The notes under the pieces: model-generated
The model's input: only the letters and a program-made list of their open reading frames with translations
The model's database searches: none
What the model was told of the DNA's origin: nothing
Shown: positions 1 to 8,516 of the stretch, piece by piece
Layout of the letters: the number at the start of each line of letters is the position of its first letter
How positions within the stretch are numbered: the first letter of the stretch is position 1
Translations under genes and position numbers: made by a program
DNA from: an uncultured Bacteroidales bacterium
Lineage (GTDB): Bacteria; Bacteroidota; Bacteroidia; Bacteroidales; UBA932
Assembly (NCBI GenBank): GCA_947305045.1
Contig: CAMZCW010000018.1
Span: 1-23,249, forward strand
Direction: 5' to 3'
DNA length: 23,249 bases

Positions 1-293
1 TGGTCCGTGGCCTGTACAAGAATCCGGATTTGGACGTAAACGCCTTCTGCCTGGCTATGGGCGTAAGTAAAACGCTGCTGAACAATAAATTACAGGATGC
101 ATTTGGCCAGTCTATCGGCCATTTCATCCGTACGTATCGTCTGGCTGTTGCCAAGGAAATGCTGGAAAGCGGCAGCGACGCCACCGTAGCGGAGGTTGCG
201 TATGAGGTGGGTTTCAACGACCCCAAATACTTCACCCGCTGTTTTACCAAAGAATTTGGCCTGGCGCCCAGCGCGGTGGAACAGAAAGCTTAA
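1..293 (+). CDS. AraC-type DNA-binding C-terminus of a regulator, probably a hybrid two-component system (partial)
   Basis: The reading frame is open from base 3, so the gene begins outside the window and only about 96 C-terminal residues are seen. They form a complete AraC/XylS helix-turn-helix domain: the first helix-turn-helix lies around LAMGVSKTLLNNKLQDAFG, followed by the family signature IRTYRLAVAKEML and the second helix-turn-helix EVAYEVGFNDPKYFTRCF with its terminal KEFGLAPS. In Bacteroidota this exact domain commonly ends hybrid two-component sensors (HTCS) that sit beside polysaccharide loci and bind oligosaccharides in the periplasm. That the missing part is an HTCS is inference from context; a plain AraC regulator is possible. 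It is the only regulator near the arabinan operon and its likely activator. Its stop codon overlaps the stop of the convergent CotH-family gene. Confidence 0.85.
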   Translation, partial: VRGLYKNPDLDVNAFCLAMGVSKTLLNNKLQDAFGQSIGHFIRTYRLAVAKEMLESGSDATVAEVAYEVGFNDPKYFTRCFTKEFGLAPSAVEQKA

Positions 294-1600
294 TACCGTT
301 TCTCGGGATAGGCGTTAATGACGCCGTCCAGATAGGTGAAACGGTTCTGGAGCCAGACCTTGAGCCTGGCCACCTCTTTCTCGTGTGAAAACTTGTTGAT
401 GCCCCAGAGTTCCATGTCGGCTTTGGCGGCCGGCCCTATGAAGGCTTCGGTTTGGTCAATCTGCTTCAGAACGGCCTGCAGGAGAGGCGTTTTTACCGCA
501 TTCCAACGAGCCTTGAGCAAGCGTACAAACTCCGGAATGCCCCACAGGCGGCAGAAAAAGTCCGGTGCCGTTCCGTTCATTGCCTCCTTGTGCAGGTAGG
601 GTTCCGTTCCGAACACCAGTACGTTCCATTTGAAATAGGTATGGCACATGCCGCTGTGGTTGAACATATCTGCGGCGTCATAACCAAAGCCGGCATCGGC
701 ATCCCAAAAGGGGCCCATCACCCATTTGGCGCTGTTGTTGCGCCGGTGGATGTAGCCGCTGCGCATGCTGGGGTTGTTGTCCACCTCTCCGTTGCCGATA
801 ATCTCCTGGATGAGGATGTAATGAATCATGGAGTCGATATCCAGCAGGGCCTGGATGTCTTGCCAGCGGCGCTGTCCGATGGCGCTTTCCAGTTTGGCAA
901 ATTCGCTTTGCACGCGGCTTTTGGCGGTGTTGTCCGGGTCTTTGGGGTATTTTACGGCACAGGCGCTTTTAAAAACAGTGGAAAAGAAGTTATTGGTGGC
1001 GTTGGGGTTCTCGCCCGGCCCGTCGTTGAGGTCCAGGGCCAGCAGAATTCCGTCCTCTTTGTCCAGCGGAACGCGGTTCCCGCCTTCTTCCACCTGCTCC
1101 GTAACCATGTACAGGCCCAGATTCTTGTCGTTCAGATACAGGTTTACGTAGCGGGAGTGGTTGGCGCAGGGAAGCCCCAGTTCATGGGCCAGGGTAAAGG
1201 CAACATTGTTCATCAGGTGGGTGACGTCGCGGAAGTCGGCCAAAAGTACCCAGTCGCGGTTGGAGGCCATGCTCAAAAGGGGCGTGCTCTCTTCCAATTT
1301 GAGCCTGTAGGGTTTCTTGGGATACCATCCCCATGTGGAGTTGCCGCGACCGCGAATTTCACCTTTCATGAACAGGTGGTCTTCAAAGTGCCCGTTCCCC
1401 AGCAGGTGGGCGCTGCAGGGAATGTACGTCTCTTTGGAGTTGACGATGCGCTCGTTTTCGGTGAAAATATTCAGCCTGGCCAGGCCGTATTGGTAGTATT
1501 CTACTTGCACAGACGCTTCCTCGGGAGGGATGATCTCCTTTTTGCAGGCGCCCAGCGGGAGTATTAGTAAGGTGACGTAAATCAGGAACTTATTCTTCAT
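290..1600 (-). CDS. CotH kinase family lipoprotein
   Basis: A 436-residue protein with a lipoprotein signal peptide (lipobox LGAC, Cys19), so it is probably anchored in an envelope membrane. Residues about 75-310 match the CotH family, atypical protein kinases named after the Bacillus spore-coat kinase: GRGNSTW at 84-90, the basic KKPYRLKL at 95-102, WVLLADFRD at 117-125, GLYMVTEQVEEG around 162-173 and the acidic metal-binding type motif WDADAGFG at 299-306. Phosphorylation of a partner is known for the family; the substrate here is unknown. It is divergent from the arabinan operon and convergent with the regulator. The start is fixed by a -7 promoter box only 4 bases upstream of the ATG. 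Family assignment is firm; any role in arabinan use is speculative. Confidence 0.85.
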   Translation of the reverse strand: MKNKFLIYVTLLILPLGACKKEIIPPEEASVQVEYYQYGLARLNIFTENERIVNSKETYIPCSAHLLGNGHFEDHLFMKGEIRGRGNSTWGWYPKKPYRLKLEESTPLLSMASNRDWVLLADFRDVTHLMNNVAFTLAHELGLPCANHSRYVNLYLNDKNLGLYMVTEQVEEGGNRVPLDKEDGILLALDLNDGPGENPNATNNFFSTVFKSACAVKYPKDPDNTAKSRVQSEFAKLESAIGQRRWQDIQALLDIDSMIHYILIQEIIGNGEVDNNPSMRSGYIHRRNNSAKWVMGPFWDADAGFGYDAADMFNHSGMCHTYFKWNVLVFGTEPYLHKEAMNGTAPDFFCRLWGIPEFVRLLKARWNAVKTPLLQAVLKQIDQTEAFIGPAAKADMELWGINKFSHEKEVARLKVWLQNRFTYLDGVINAYPEKRY

Positions 1601-1604
1601 GGTG

Positions 1605-1612
1605 CAAAGATA
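1605..1612 (-). promoter_or_regulatory. Bacteroidetes -7 box of the CotH-family gene
   Basis: On the minus strand this reads TATCTTTG, an exact match to the Bacteroidetes -7 consensus TAnnTTTG. Only CACC separates it from the ATG at 1600, so the transcript should start at or within a few bases of the start codon. I found no clear TTTG -33 box at the usual distance. Confidence 0.65.
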
Positions 1613-1708
1613 AAAAATCCGGATTGGGTTATTTAGGGGCGGATGTCGACTTGTTCAAAAATCCACCTGTTATGTTTTTTTGTCCCCTTTGAGTGGAAGG
1701 ATAGTGCC

Positions 1709-1716
1709 TATCTTTG
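1709..1716 (+). promoter_or_regulatory. Bacteroidetes -7 box of the arabinan PUL operon
   Basis: TATCTTTG matches TAnnTTTG exactly. A TTTG at 1688-1691 could be the -33 box, though its 17-base spacer is a little short of the usual 19-21; a second TTTG at 1679-1682 is too far. The box lies 21 bases before the ATG at 1738 and would drive the six-gene operon to 13619. It also shows that the upstream in-frame TTG at 1714 is inside the promoter and not a start. Confidence 0.65.
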
Positions 1717-1737
1717 CTTTCGGTTAACCATTTGATA

Positions 1738-2778
1738 ATGACACTGAAACATTTTTTGCCTCTTTTGGCCCTTTTCACTTCCCTTTGCAGTGCCTGTGCA
1801 CAGCCTGGTGGCCGTGTCCCCAAGTTCCGCCCTGCAGAGCCCCCGGCCCACGACCCGGTGGCCATCCAATGTGACGGCACGTGGTATCTCTTTTCCACGG
1901 GGTTCGGTGTCGATTTTTATACTTCCAAAGACCAGAAAAATTGGAAATACGGCGGTCAGGTATTTGACAACCCGCCGCAGTGGGCGCTGGAAACCGTTCC
2001 CGGCTACCGCGGCCACACCTGGGCTCCGGATATCTCCTGCCATAACGGAAAATACTATCTCTACTATTCCTGTTCATCTTTTGGCAAGAACGACAGCGCT
2101 ATTGGCGTTGCTGTAAACAAGACCCTTAATCCCGCTTCCCCGGACTACAAGTGGGAAGACAAAGGCTGCGTGGTGCGCTCGGTGGGCGGCCGCGACAACT
2201 GGAACGCCATAGACCCCAATTTGTTTGTGGACGAGGACGGTACGGCCTGGCTCAGCTTTGGCTCCTTCTGGGGTGGCCTCAAACTGGTGCAGCTGGACAG
2301 CACCCTTACCCGTCCGGCAGAACCGCAGGTGTGGTATCCGCTTTGCATCCGTCCGGAAGGCACGGCGGAAGATACTTCCAAGACAGATGATGCCATTAAG
2401 GCAGACCCTCGCGGCAAGGTCTTCGACCCGGGCAATGGTGCCGTGGAGGCTCCCTTCATCGTGAAACGCGACGGCTGGTATTACCTGTTTGTGAGCTATG
2501 ACCTTTGCTGCCGCGGGCCCAAGAGTACTTATAAGGTAGTGTGCGGGCGCGCGCGCACAATTACCGGTCCGTATTATGACAAAAACGGGGTTTCGCTCCT
2601 GGAAGGCGGCGGAACGGTGGTGGTGAGCGGCAATGAGCAATTCCCCGGTGTGGGCCACTGCGCCGTGGTGGGGGACAAGCTGTTCTTCCATGCCTATGAT
2701 AAGAAAATAAAGTACAACGCCCATCTGCTGGTGCGGCCCATCGACTGGACCGGCGGCTGGCCCGTGGTGAAACTATAA
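1738..2778 (+). CDS. GH43 endo-1,5-alpha-L-arabinanase
   Basis: A 346-residue, single-domain five-bladed beta-propeller glycosidase of family GH43. The three expected acidic residues are present: general base Asp39 in AHDP, pKa-modulating Asp159 in NAIDPN and general acid Glu237 in AVEAP. The compact size, GHTWAPDI at 92-99 and the C-terminal HLLVRPIDWTGGWP are typical of endo-arabinanases that cut the alpha-1,5 backbone of arabinan. A hydrophobic signal peptide (FLPLLALFTSLCSAC) exports it; either Cys in that stretch could be lipidated, so cell-surface or periplasmic location is open. The ATG at 1738 was chosen because the upstream TTG overlaps the promoter. First gene of the operon, 40 bases before the surface lipoprotein. 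Confidence 0.87.
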   Translation: MTLKHFLPLLALFTSLCSACAQPGGRVPKFRPAEPPAHDPVAIQCDGTWYLFSTGFGVDFYTSKDQKNWKYGGQVFDNPPQWALETVPGYRGHTWAPDISCHNGKYYLYYSCSSFGKNDSAIGVAVNKTLNPASPDYKWEDKGCVVRSVGGRDNWNAIDPNLFVDEDGTAWLSFGSFWGGLKLVQLDSTLTRPAEPQVWYPLCIRPEGTAEDTSKTDDAIKADPRGKVFDPGNGAVEAPFIVKRDGWYYLFVSYDLCCRGPKSTYKVVCGRARTITGPYYDKNGVSLLEGGGTVVVSGNEQFPGVGHCAVVGDKLFFHAYDKKIKYNAHLLVRPIDWTGGWPVVKL

Positions 2779-2818
2779 ACTAAACCATAACTAATTATTA
2801 ACCAAAAACAACAAACGT

Positions 2819-5308
2819 ATGCAAGCCAAAAAATTATTGCTTGGTGCAATGTGCACGGCTTTCTTCGGAATGGTTGGTTGTACGGCCCTGGAGCCCTACA
2901 AGATTGACGCCCCCGAAGATTTGGCCGGTAAAATTGCCGAGTACAAGGCGGAAAAGGACGCTGAAAACCAGGTTCCTGACGACGCTGTTGAAATTGAGCT
3001 TTCCCCTGCAGTTGTCGGTGCGGAAGACAATTCTTCTGCCTGGTGGACGGATTTCAGCCAGTATTTCACCATTCCTGTAGCCAAGAAATTGGTTATCAAC
3101 TTTGTGAACTATGGCGGCGCTTCCAACTGGAACAACTGGGTGCTGGCCATCACCACGGCCAAGGCACGTGGCGCAGAAGGCTATGCCGAGTACGCTGTTA
3201 TCCGTTCCGACAACTATGGTTGGGGCTCTGCGTATGACGGTGCCAATATCGCCATCGACATGGATGGTACGGCTCCGGACAGCGACGACTGGTGGGCTAC
3301 CTTCCGTGACAAGATGAACGGCGCTTCCGTGGAAATGGTCATCGACCATGCCAGTGAAGGCACTGCCTACGTAGTGGCTACTGCTACGGCGACGGACGGC
3401 ACCATCATCACGGAAACCTTCCACTGCCCCGTTTCCTTCGTGGACGACATCAATGTGTTCATGGTGGCCGACGGTGCCCATGCCAAATTGGATCGTGCCT
3501 TCCTCACTTCTTCCGAATATCCCATCCTTCCGGATGCCAATCCGGCCAAGGTGGTTATTACCGGCAATCCTACCGCTATCGACTACAATGCAGACCCTGA
3601 AGCGATTGATTTCTGGGGCCAGTCTGTTGCTACTGTCGTGTTTGAGGACGAGTCTTCCATGACCGTTGCTCCTGAAGACCTGATAATCACCGCTCCGGAC
3701 CTTACCCTTCCCGGTATCAAGACGGTGGTTGTTACTTACAGCTACACCAAGAAGGGTGTGCTCACCAAGCCTGTCTCCGGTTACTACAACTTCGAGCTCG
3801 TTGCTGGTCTGGCGGGTCTCCAGATTGTCAAGAACCCTTCTCACTACACCTATCTCTATTACGATAATGCCAAGCTGGATTTCCGTCCCTATGGGCTCAT
3901 GCTGCAGGCCGTATATGACGGTGGCACCACCGTTCCTCTTACCCTGGACGATGTAACCGTGTCTGACATTGTCATGCAGGAAGGTGAGCAGGATCTCACC
4001 ATTACTTACAAGCCCGGTACTCAGGCTGTTACCACCACTACCAAGGTGAAACTGGTGAAGGGTGCCTCCGCCCTCGGCGTTCCGGAGCTTAACTCCGCTT
4101 GGTGGACCTACTTCGCACCTGACCGGAAAGTTCCCAGCGGTGAGAGCGTTTCCTTCGAAATGGACGTTTATTCCGTTGCTGCTGAGAATTGGCAGGCCCC
4201 TGTGGCCATCCTGCGCAAGGGCAACCTTGAACTTGGCGACGCCGGTCAATATGCCGTTGTGCGTATCGACAACTTTGGCTGGGGCAGCGCTTTTGCCAAT
4301 GAGGATGCCAACAAGGAGAGTGACTGGAACTGGGATCTGTTCAAGTCCATGCTGAACAATTCTCACGTGAAGATCACGGCCACCAACAACGGTGACAACG
4401 CTGTCATTCGCTATGATGTGAGCTGGGCCAACGGCGAAGAGCATTACCAGCTTTACAAGAACATCGCCATCAACGATGCCGACGACGTGTATCTTTCCAT
4501 GACCATGGATAACTGCTATGCCGTGCTCGCTCCCGACGGCTATGTGGAGCCCGAGGTTCCGGATACGCCGGTTGCTGCCGTGATTGAATCCATCGCCGTG
4601 ACCAAGCAGCCCGTCACCACAACGTATCTTTTCGATAACAATGCGAGCCTGGCTTTCCGCACGGGTGGTCTTGAAGTAACCGCTACCTATACGGATAGCA
4701 GTATAGAAGTGCTTGACCTGAGCAAATTGAATTTCTCCAACATCGCCCTTACTGCCGGTTCGCAGGATGTGACCATCTCCCTCAAGGAAAACGCCGGCAT
4801 TTCCACCACCGTGGCGATCACGCTTGTAAAAGGAACCGGAATTGGTGAACCTGATTTTTCCAATGGCTTCTTTGCCAGTCAAAGCGCGAACATGCCGGTG
4901 GCATCCGGCGCTGAACTTGTCAAGGAAATGGACGTATATGCTGCCGCTACCCTCAATTATGAGTGTCCCATCTTTGTCCTGCGCGACAGTGCAAATCCTG
5001 CTGTAGAGTATGGCGTATGCCGTCTCGATAACTGGTGCTGGGACGCCACCGGCAATCCCTCTACCGTAATTGTAAGAGATTGCGACTGGAACTTTGAAGG
5101 AGACGGCTTCTATGCCAACATTAACAACATGCACCTTGTCGTAAGTGTCAAGAATGTTGGCGACGGTACGGCCGAGCTCCATATCCAGGCGACTTACGCA
5201 AATGGAACCCAGCACAATCAGCATTTTACCAATATTCAGGTAGCCAATGTGAATGACTTCCAGTTTGCCATTACCAGTGAGCATAACTACATTGTTCTTG
5301 CCGACTAA
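2819..5308 (+). CDS. Large modular surface lipoprotein, probable arabinan-binding protein
   Basis: An 829-residue lipoprotein (lipobox MVGC, Cys21). A short charged segment (DAPEDLAGKIAEYKAEKD, 30-47) follows, then a repeat architecture: module M1 about 70-227, Ig-like 1 at 242-328, Ig-like 2 at 330-414, M2 at 422-572, Ig-like 3 at 586-672 and M3 at 677-829. The M modules share an aromatic opening (WWTDF, WWTYF, GFFAS), a central DNYGWGSA / DNFGWGSA / DNWCWDAT motif, a DWW / DWNW / DWNF motif and a final hydrophobic strand ending in VL. The Ig-like units resemble bacterial Ig group 3 (GLEVTATYTDSS). There is no catalytic motif I recognise. Its place directly before susC suggests a surface glycan-binding protein working with SusCD, analogous in role to SusE/F. 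Binding function is inferred; M is not a family I can name. Confidence 0.7.
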   Translation: MQAKKLLLGAMCTAFFGMVGCTALEPYKIDAPEDLAGKIAEYKAEKDAENQVPDDAVEIELSPAVVGAEDNSSAWWTDFSQYFTIPVAKKLVINFVNYGGASNWNNWVLAITTAKARGAEGYAEYAVIRSDNYGWGSAYDGANIAIDMDGTAPDSDDWWATFRDKMNGASVEMVIDHASEGTAYVVATATATDGTIITETFHCPVSFVDDINVFMVADGAHAKLDRAFLTSSEYPILPDANPAKVVITGNPTAIDYNADPEAIDFWGQSVATVVFEDESSMTVAPEDLIITAPDLTLPGIKTVVVTYSYTKKGVLTKPVSGYYNFELVAGLAGLQIVKNPSHYTYLYYDNAKLDFRPYGLMLQAVYDGGTTVPLTLDDVTVSDIVMQEGEQDLTITYKPGTQAVTTTTKVKLVKGASALGVPELNSAWWTYFAPDRKVPSGESVSFEMDVYSVAAENWQAPVAILRKGNLELGDAGQYAVVRIDNFGWGSAFANEDANKESDWNWDLFKSMLNNSHVKITATNNGDNAVIRYDVSWANGEEHYQLYKNIAINDADDVYLSMTMDNCYAVLAPDGYVEPEVPDTPVAAVIESIAVTKQPVTTTYLFDNNASLAFRTGGLEVTATYTDSSIEVLDLSKLNFSNIALTAGSQDVTISLKENAGISTTVAITLVKGTGIGEPDFSNGFFASQSANMPVASGAELVKEMDVYAAATLNYECPIFVLRDSANPAVEYGVCRLDNWCWDATGNPSTVIVRDCDWNFEGDGFYANINNMHLVVSVKNVGDGTAELHIQATYANGTQHNQHFTNIQVANVNDFQFAITSEHNYIVLAD

Positions 5309-5323
5309 ACAGACAGAAAGCGT

Positions 5324-8300
5324 ATGAAAAAAATATTCTCAACTATAGTGATGCTCCTGGTCGTGGCTTTCTCGGCCCTGGCGCAGAATAACGTGACGGT
5401 AAAGGGTACTGTCATTGACGAGACCGGCGAGCCCCTGCTGGGTGCCGGTGTCGTGGTGAAGGGTACCACCACCGGTACCACCGCCGACTTCGACGGTAAC
5501 TTCTCCCTCACTGCACCGGAAGGCTCCGTGCTGCAGTTCATCTCCGTGGGTTTCGAGACCATCGAAATCACCGTGGGCCCGGACGGTAACCTGGGTACCA
5601 TCACCATGAAGACGGAAACCACCCTCCTGGACCAAGTAGTCGTGGTGGGTTACGGTTCCCAGAAGAAGGTGGACCTCACCGGTTCCGTAGCCATTGTAGA
5701 TGCCGACGAAATGAAGAAAGTGTCCCACTCCAACATCTCCTCCATGCTGGAAGGTAAGGTGGCCGGTGTGCAGATTACTTCCGACGGTCAGCCGGGTGCG
5801 GACCCTGCCGTCCGTATCCGTGGTATCGGCAGCTTTGGTGACACCAGCCCGCTGTACGTGATTGACGGCGTGCCCATGGGTACCACCATCCGCGACTTCT
5901 CCCCGAACGACATTGAGACCATCCAGGTGCTCAAGGATGCTTCCGCCGCCGCCATCTACGGTTCCCGTGCCGCTAACGGCGTGGTCATCATCACCACCAA
6001 GAACGGTAAGAAGAATCAGCCCGTGAAGGTGGACTACCGCGGTTATGTGGGTGTGGATACCATCCGCAAGGACGTGTACCAGGTGATGGACGCCGCCCAG
6101 TACGGTGAGTACATGCGCATGTCCTACGCCAATTCCGGCCTGGCCGACAAAGTGCCCTCCGGTTACGTAATCGGCTCCGACAATTACCTGGATCCCAAGA
6201 CCAACAATACTGACTGGTTCAAGGAAATGTTCAAGACGGGTATCCGTCACAACCACAACCTGAATGTTTCCGGCGGTGGTGAGAACAGCACCTACAACAT
6301 TGGCCTGGACTACTTCTCCCAGAAGGGTACCCTCCGCGGTGCCGGTCCTAACTTCGACCGTTTCACCGTCCGTGCGAACAACACCATGGACATCAAGTTC
6401 CTGAAGATTCGCACCGGTATCGTCTACTCCCACTCGGACCAGGACAACATGTCCGCTTCCAACGCCAACGAATACGTGCAGGGTCTGTACGGTACCCAGT
6501 ATCCCATCATGGCGACAACCTTGTTCATGCCCCCGTCCATCAAGGCTTACGACGCATCCACCTGGTTCCTGGACCGCGTGGTGGGCGCTGCCTCGGACTA
6601 CAGCTACGACGCCTACGGCTTCGGTACCTACTATGACAGCGTGCACGGTGATATCCGTATCGCCAACCCGCTCCTGTACAACAACCTGATTCAGCGTAAG
6701 AGCACCGTGGACCGCGTTGTTCTCACCGGCTCCGCCACCCTGGATATCCTGGACATGGTGGGTCACAAGAACGACAACCACAAGCTGGACTACAACCTGA
6801 ACCTCTCCTACAGCCGTTCCTTCGTGAAGGGCTTCACCTTCCTCCCGGCCTTCATCCTGTCCAACGCCAACTACCTGGCCAAGACCAATGAGCGCCTGAG
6901 CGAGAACTACAACAACTACAGCGACTTCCTGGTGGAAAACTACCTCACCTATGACGGCAAGTTCGGCAAGCATCACCTGAATGCCGTGGCCGGTTTCACC
7001 TTCCAGCGCGAGAAATACCACACGCTGGCCGGTTGGGGTAACAACTTCCCGGAACCGTACTACCTGCAGGTGAACAACGCCGCCACCCGCGACGCCAGCT
7101 CCTACGAGAGCGAGCACGTGCTGGCCTCCATCATCGGCCGTATCAACTACGACTACGATGGCCGTTACCTCTTCCAGGCTACGGTCCGTCGGGATGGTTC
7201 TTCCCGCCTGAGCGTGAACCGCTGGGATTGGTTCCCGTCCTTCTCCCTGGGTTGGAGAATCGACAAGGAGCGTTTCTTCGCCGACAATGTGGACCCGCAG
7301 CTGGTGAGCCTCCTCAAAATCCGTGCATCGTACGGTATCCTGGGTAACGAGAACATCGGCGACTATGCCTTCATGGAAACCATGGCCCGTGGCAACTACA
7401 CCTACAGCTTCGGTAACAACAAGGTGACCGGTTCCGCCATCTCCAACTACGTGAACGAGTACATCCGTTGGGAGAAGAAGAAATCCCTGGACGTAGGTTT
7501 GGATTACTCCATGTTCGGCGGCGCCCTTGAGTTCAATGCCGACTACTATCGCAACGTTTCCGAGGACCTGCTTTACTCCGTGCCCGTTCCTGCTGAGGCC
7601 GGTGCCACCAACGACGCCGTTACGATGAACGCCGCCACCATGGTGAACTCCGGTGTTGAGCTGAGTGCCAGCTACCGCAACTACAAGCACGCCTTCAAGT
7701 ATGACATCTCCGGTAACGTCACCTTCCCTAAGAACGTGGTAACGTCCCTGGGTATGGGTACCGTTTCCCGTGACGATGCCATGTGCCGCACCGTTGTGGG
7801 TGAGGAAGTAGGCCGCTTCTACGGTTACGTATACGAGGGTATCTTCCAGAACCAGTACCAGATTGACCATCATACCAACGACAACGGTGACTTCGTGGTC
7901 CAGAACGGTGCCAAGCCCGGTGATGTGGCCTACCGCGACATCAACAACGACGGACAAATCAACGCCGACGACCGCACCTTCCTGGGCAGCGGTATGCCCA
8001 AGGTACAGTTCGGCCTGAGCGCCCGCTTCGAGTACAAGGGCTTCGACCTCACCATCTCCACTTACGGCGCCGCCGGTCACAAGCTGGTGGACTACGTGGA
8101 CCAGGCCCTGCACAGCTCCTACGGTATCACCAACAAGAGCGTGGACCTGGTGAACGCCTGGACGCCCACCAATACCAACACCACCGTTCCGCGTGTGGCC
8201 AACAGCGCCGACGGTACGGTGAACAACGACTTCTTCAGCTCCCGCTTCCTGCAGAACGGCGCCTACTGGAAGATTGCCAACGTCGAGTTGGGTTACAACT

Positions 8301-8494
8301 TCCCGGAGAAATGGTTCGAGAACGCCTTCATCCATGGCGTCCGCGTGTATGTATCCGGCCAGAACCTGGCTACCATCACTGCTTACAAGGGTTACAATAT
8401 TGACTTCGCCGGCGGCGTATTCACCCCGGGCTTCAACTATTGCTCCTATCCGGCTCCTGTGAGCGCCATGTTTGGTGTGAACCTGTCCTTCTAG
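5324..8494 (+). CDS. susC: SusC-type TonB-dependent outer-membrane transporter
   Basis: A 1056-residue outer-membrane importer of oligosaccharides, powered by TonB. Order: signal peptide 1-20 (cleavage after SALA), carboxypeptidase-regulatory-like domain about 24-95, TonB-box region DQVVVVGYG at 103-111, plug about 115-228 with VRIRGIGS, LYVIDGVP and DASAAAIYGSRAANGVVIITT, then the 22-strand-type barrel to a C-terminal aromatic residue (VNLSF). There is no N-terminal STN signalling domain, so it is a transporter and not an anti-sigma-coupled receptor. Length is normal for SusC. It starts 15 bases after the lipoprotein gene and is followed by susD after 10 bases; the SusCD pair forms the lidded import channel. 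Codon use is strongly restricted, with no TTA, CTA or TCA codons over nearly its full length. Substrate (arabinan oligosaccharide) is inferred from the neighbours. Confidence 0.95.
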   Translation: MKKIFSTIVMLLVVAFSALAQNNVTVKGTVIDETGEPLLGAGVVVKGTTTGTTADFDGNFSLTAPEGSVLQFISVGFETIEITVGPDGNLGTITMKTETTLLDQVVVVGYGSQKKVDLTGSVAIVDADEMKKVSHSNISSMLEGKVAGVQITSDGQPGADPAVRIRGIGSFGDTSPLYVIDGVPMGTTIRDFSPNDIETIQVLKDASAAAIYGSRAANGVVIITTKNGKKNQPVKVDYRGYVGVDTIRKDVYQVMDAAQYGEYMRMSYANSGLADKVPSGYVIGSDNYLDPKTNNTDWFKEMFKTGIRHNHNLNVSGGGENSTYNIGLDYFSQKGTLRGAGPNFDRFTVRANNTMDIKFLKIRTGIVYSHSDQDNMSASNANEYVQGLYGTQYPIMATTLFMPPSIKAYDASTWFLDRVVGAASDYSYDAYGFGTYYDSVHGDIRIANPLLYNNLIQRKSTVDRVVLTGSATLDILDMVGHKNDNHKLDYNLNLSYSRSFVKGFTFLPAFILSNANYLAKTNERLSENYNNYSDFLVENYLTYDGKFGKHHLNAVAGFTFQREKYHTLAGWGNNFPEPYYLQVNNAATRDASSYESEHVLASIIGRINYDYDGRYLFQATVRRDGSSRLSVNRWDWFPSFSLGWRIDKERFFADNVDPQLVSLLKIRASYGILGNENIGDYAFMETMARGNYTYSFGNNKVTGSAISNYVNEYIRWEKKKSLDVGLDYSMFGGALEFNADYYRNVSEDLLYSVPVPAEAGATNDAVTMNAATMVNSGVELSASYRNYKHAFKYDISGNVTFPKNVVTSLGMGTVSRDDAMCRTVVGEEVGRFYGYVYEGIFQNQYQIDHHTNDNGDFVVQNGAKPGDVAYRDINNDGQINADDRTFLGSGMPKVQFGLSARFEYKGFDLTISTYGAAGHKLVDYVDQALHSSYGITNKSVDLVNAWTPTNTNTTVPRVANSADGTVNNDFFSSRFLQNGAYWKIANVELGYNFPEKWFENAFIHGVRVYVSGQNLATITAYKGYNIDFAGGVFTPGFNYCSYPAPVSAMFGVNLSF

Positions 8495-8516
8495 TAATCT
8501 GAAAATGCACAAGAAT

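Noticed and set aside
1714..1740. TTG start at 1714 for the first GH43 gene
   Set aside because: The TTG lies within the TATCTTTG promoter box; the ATG at 1738 gives a proper signal peptide.
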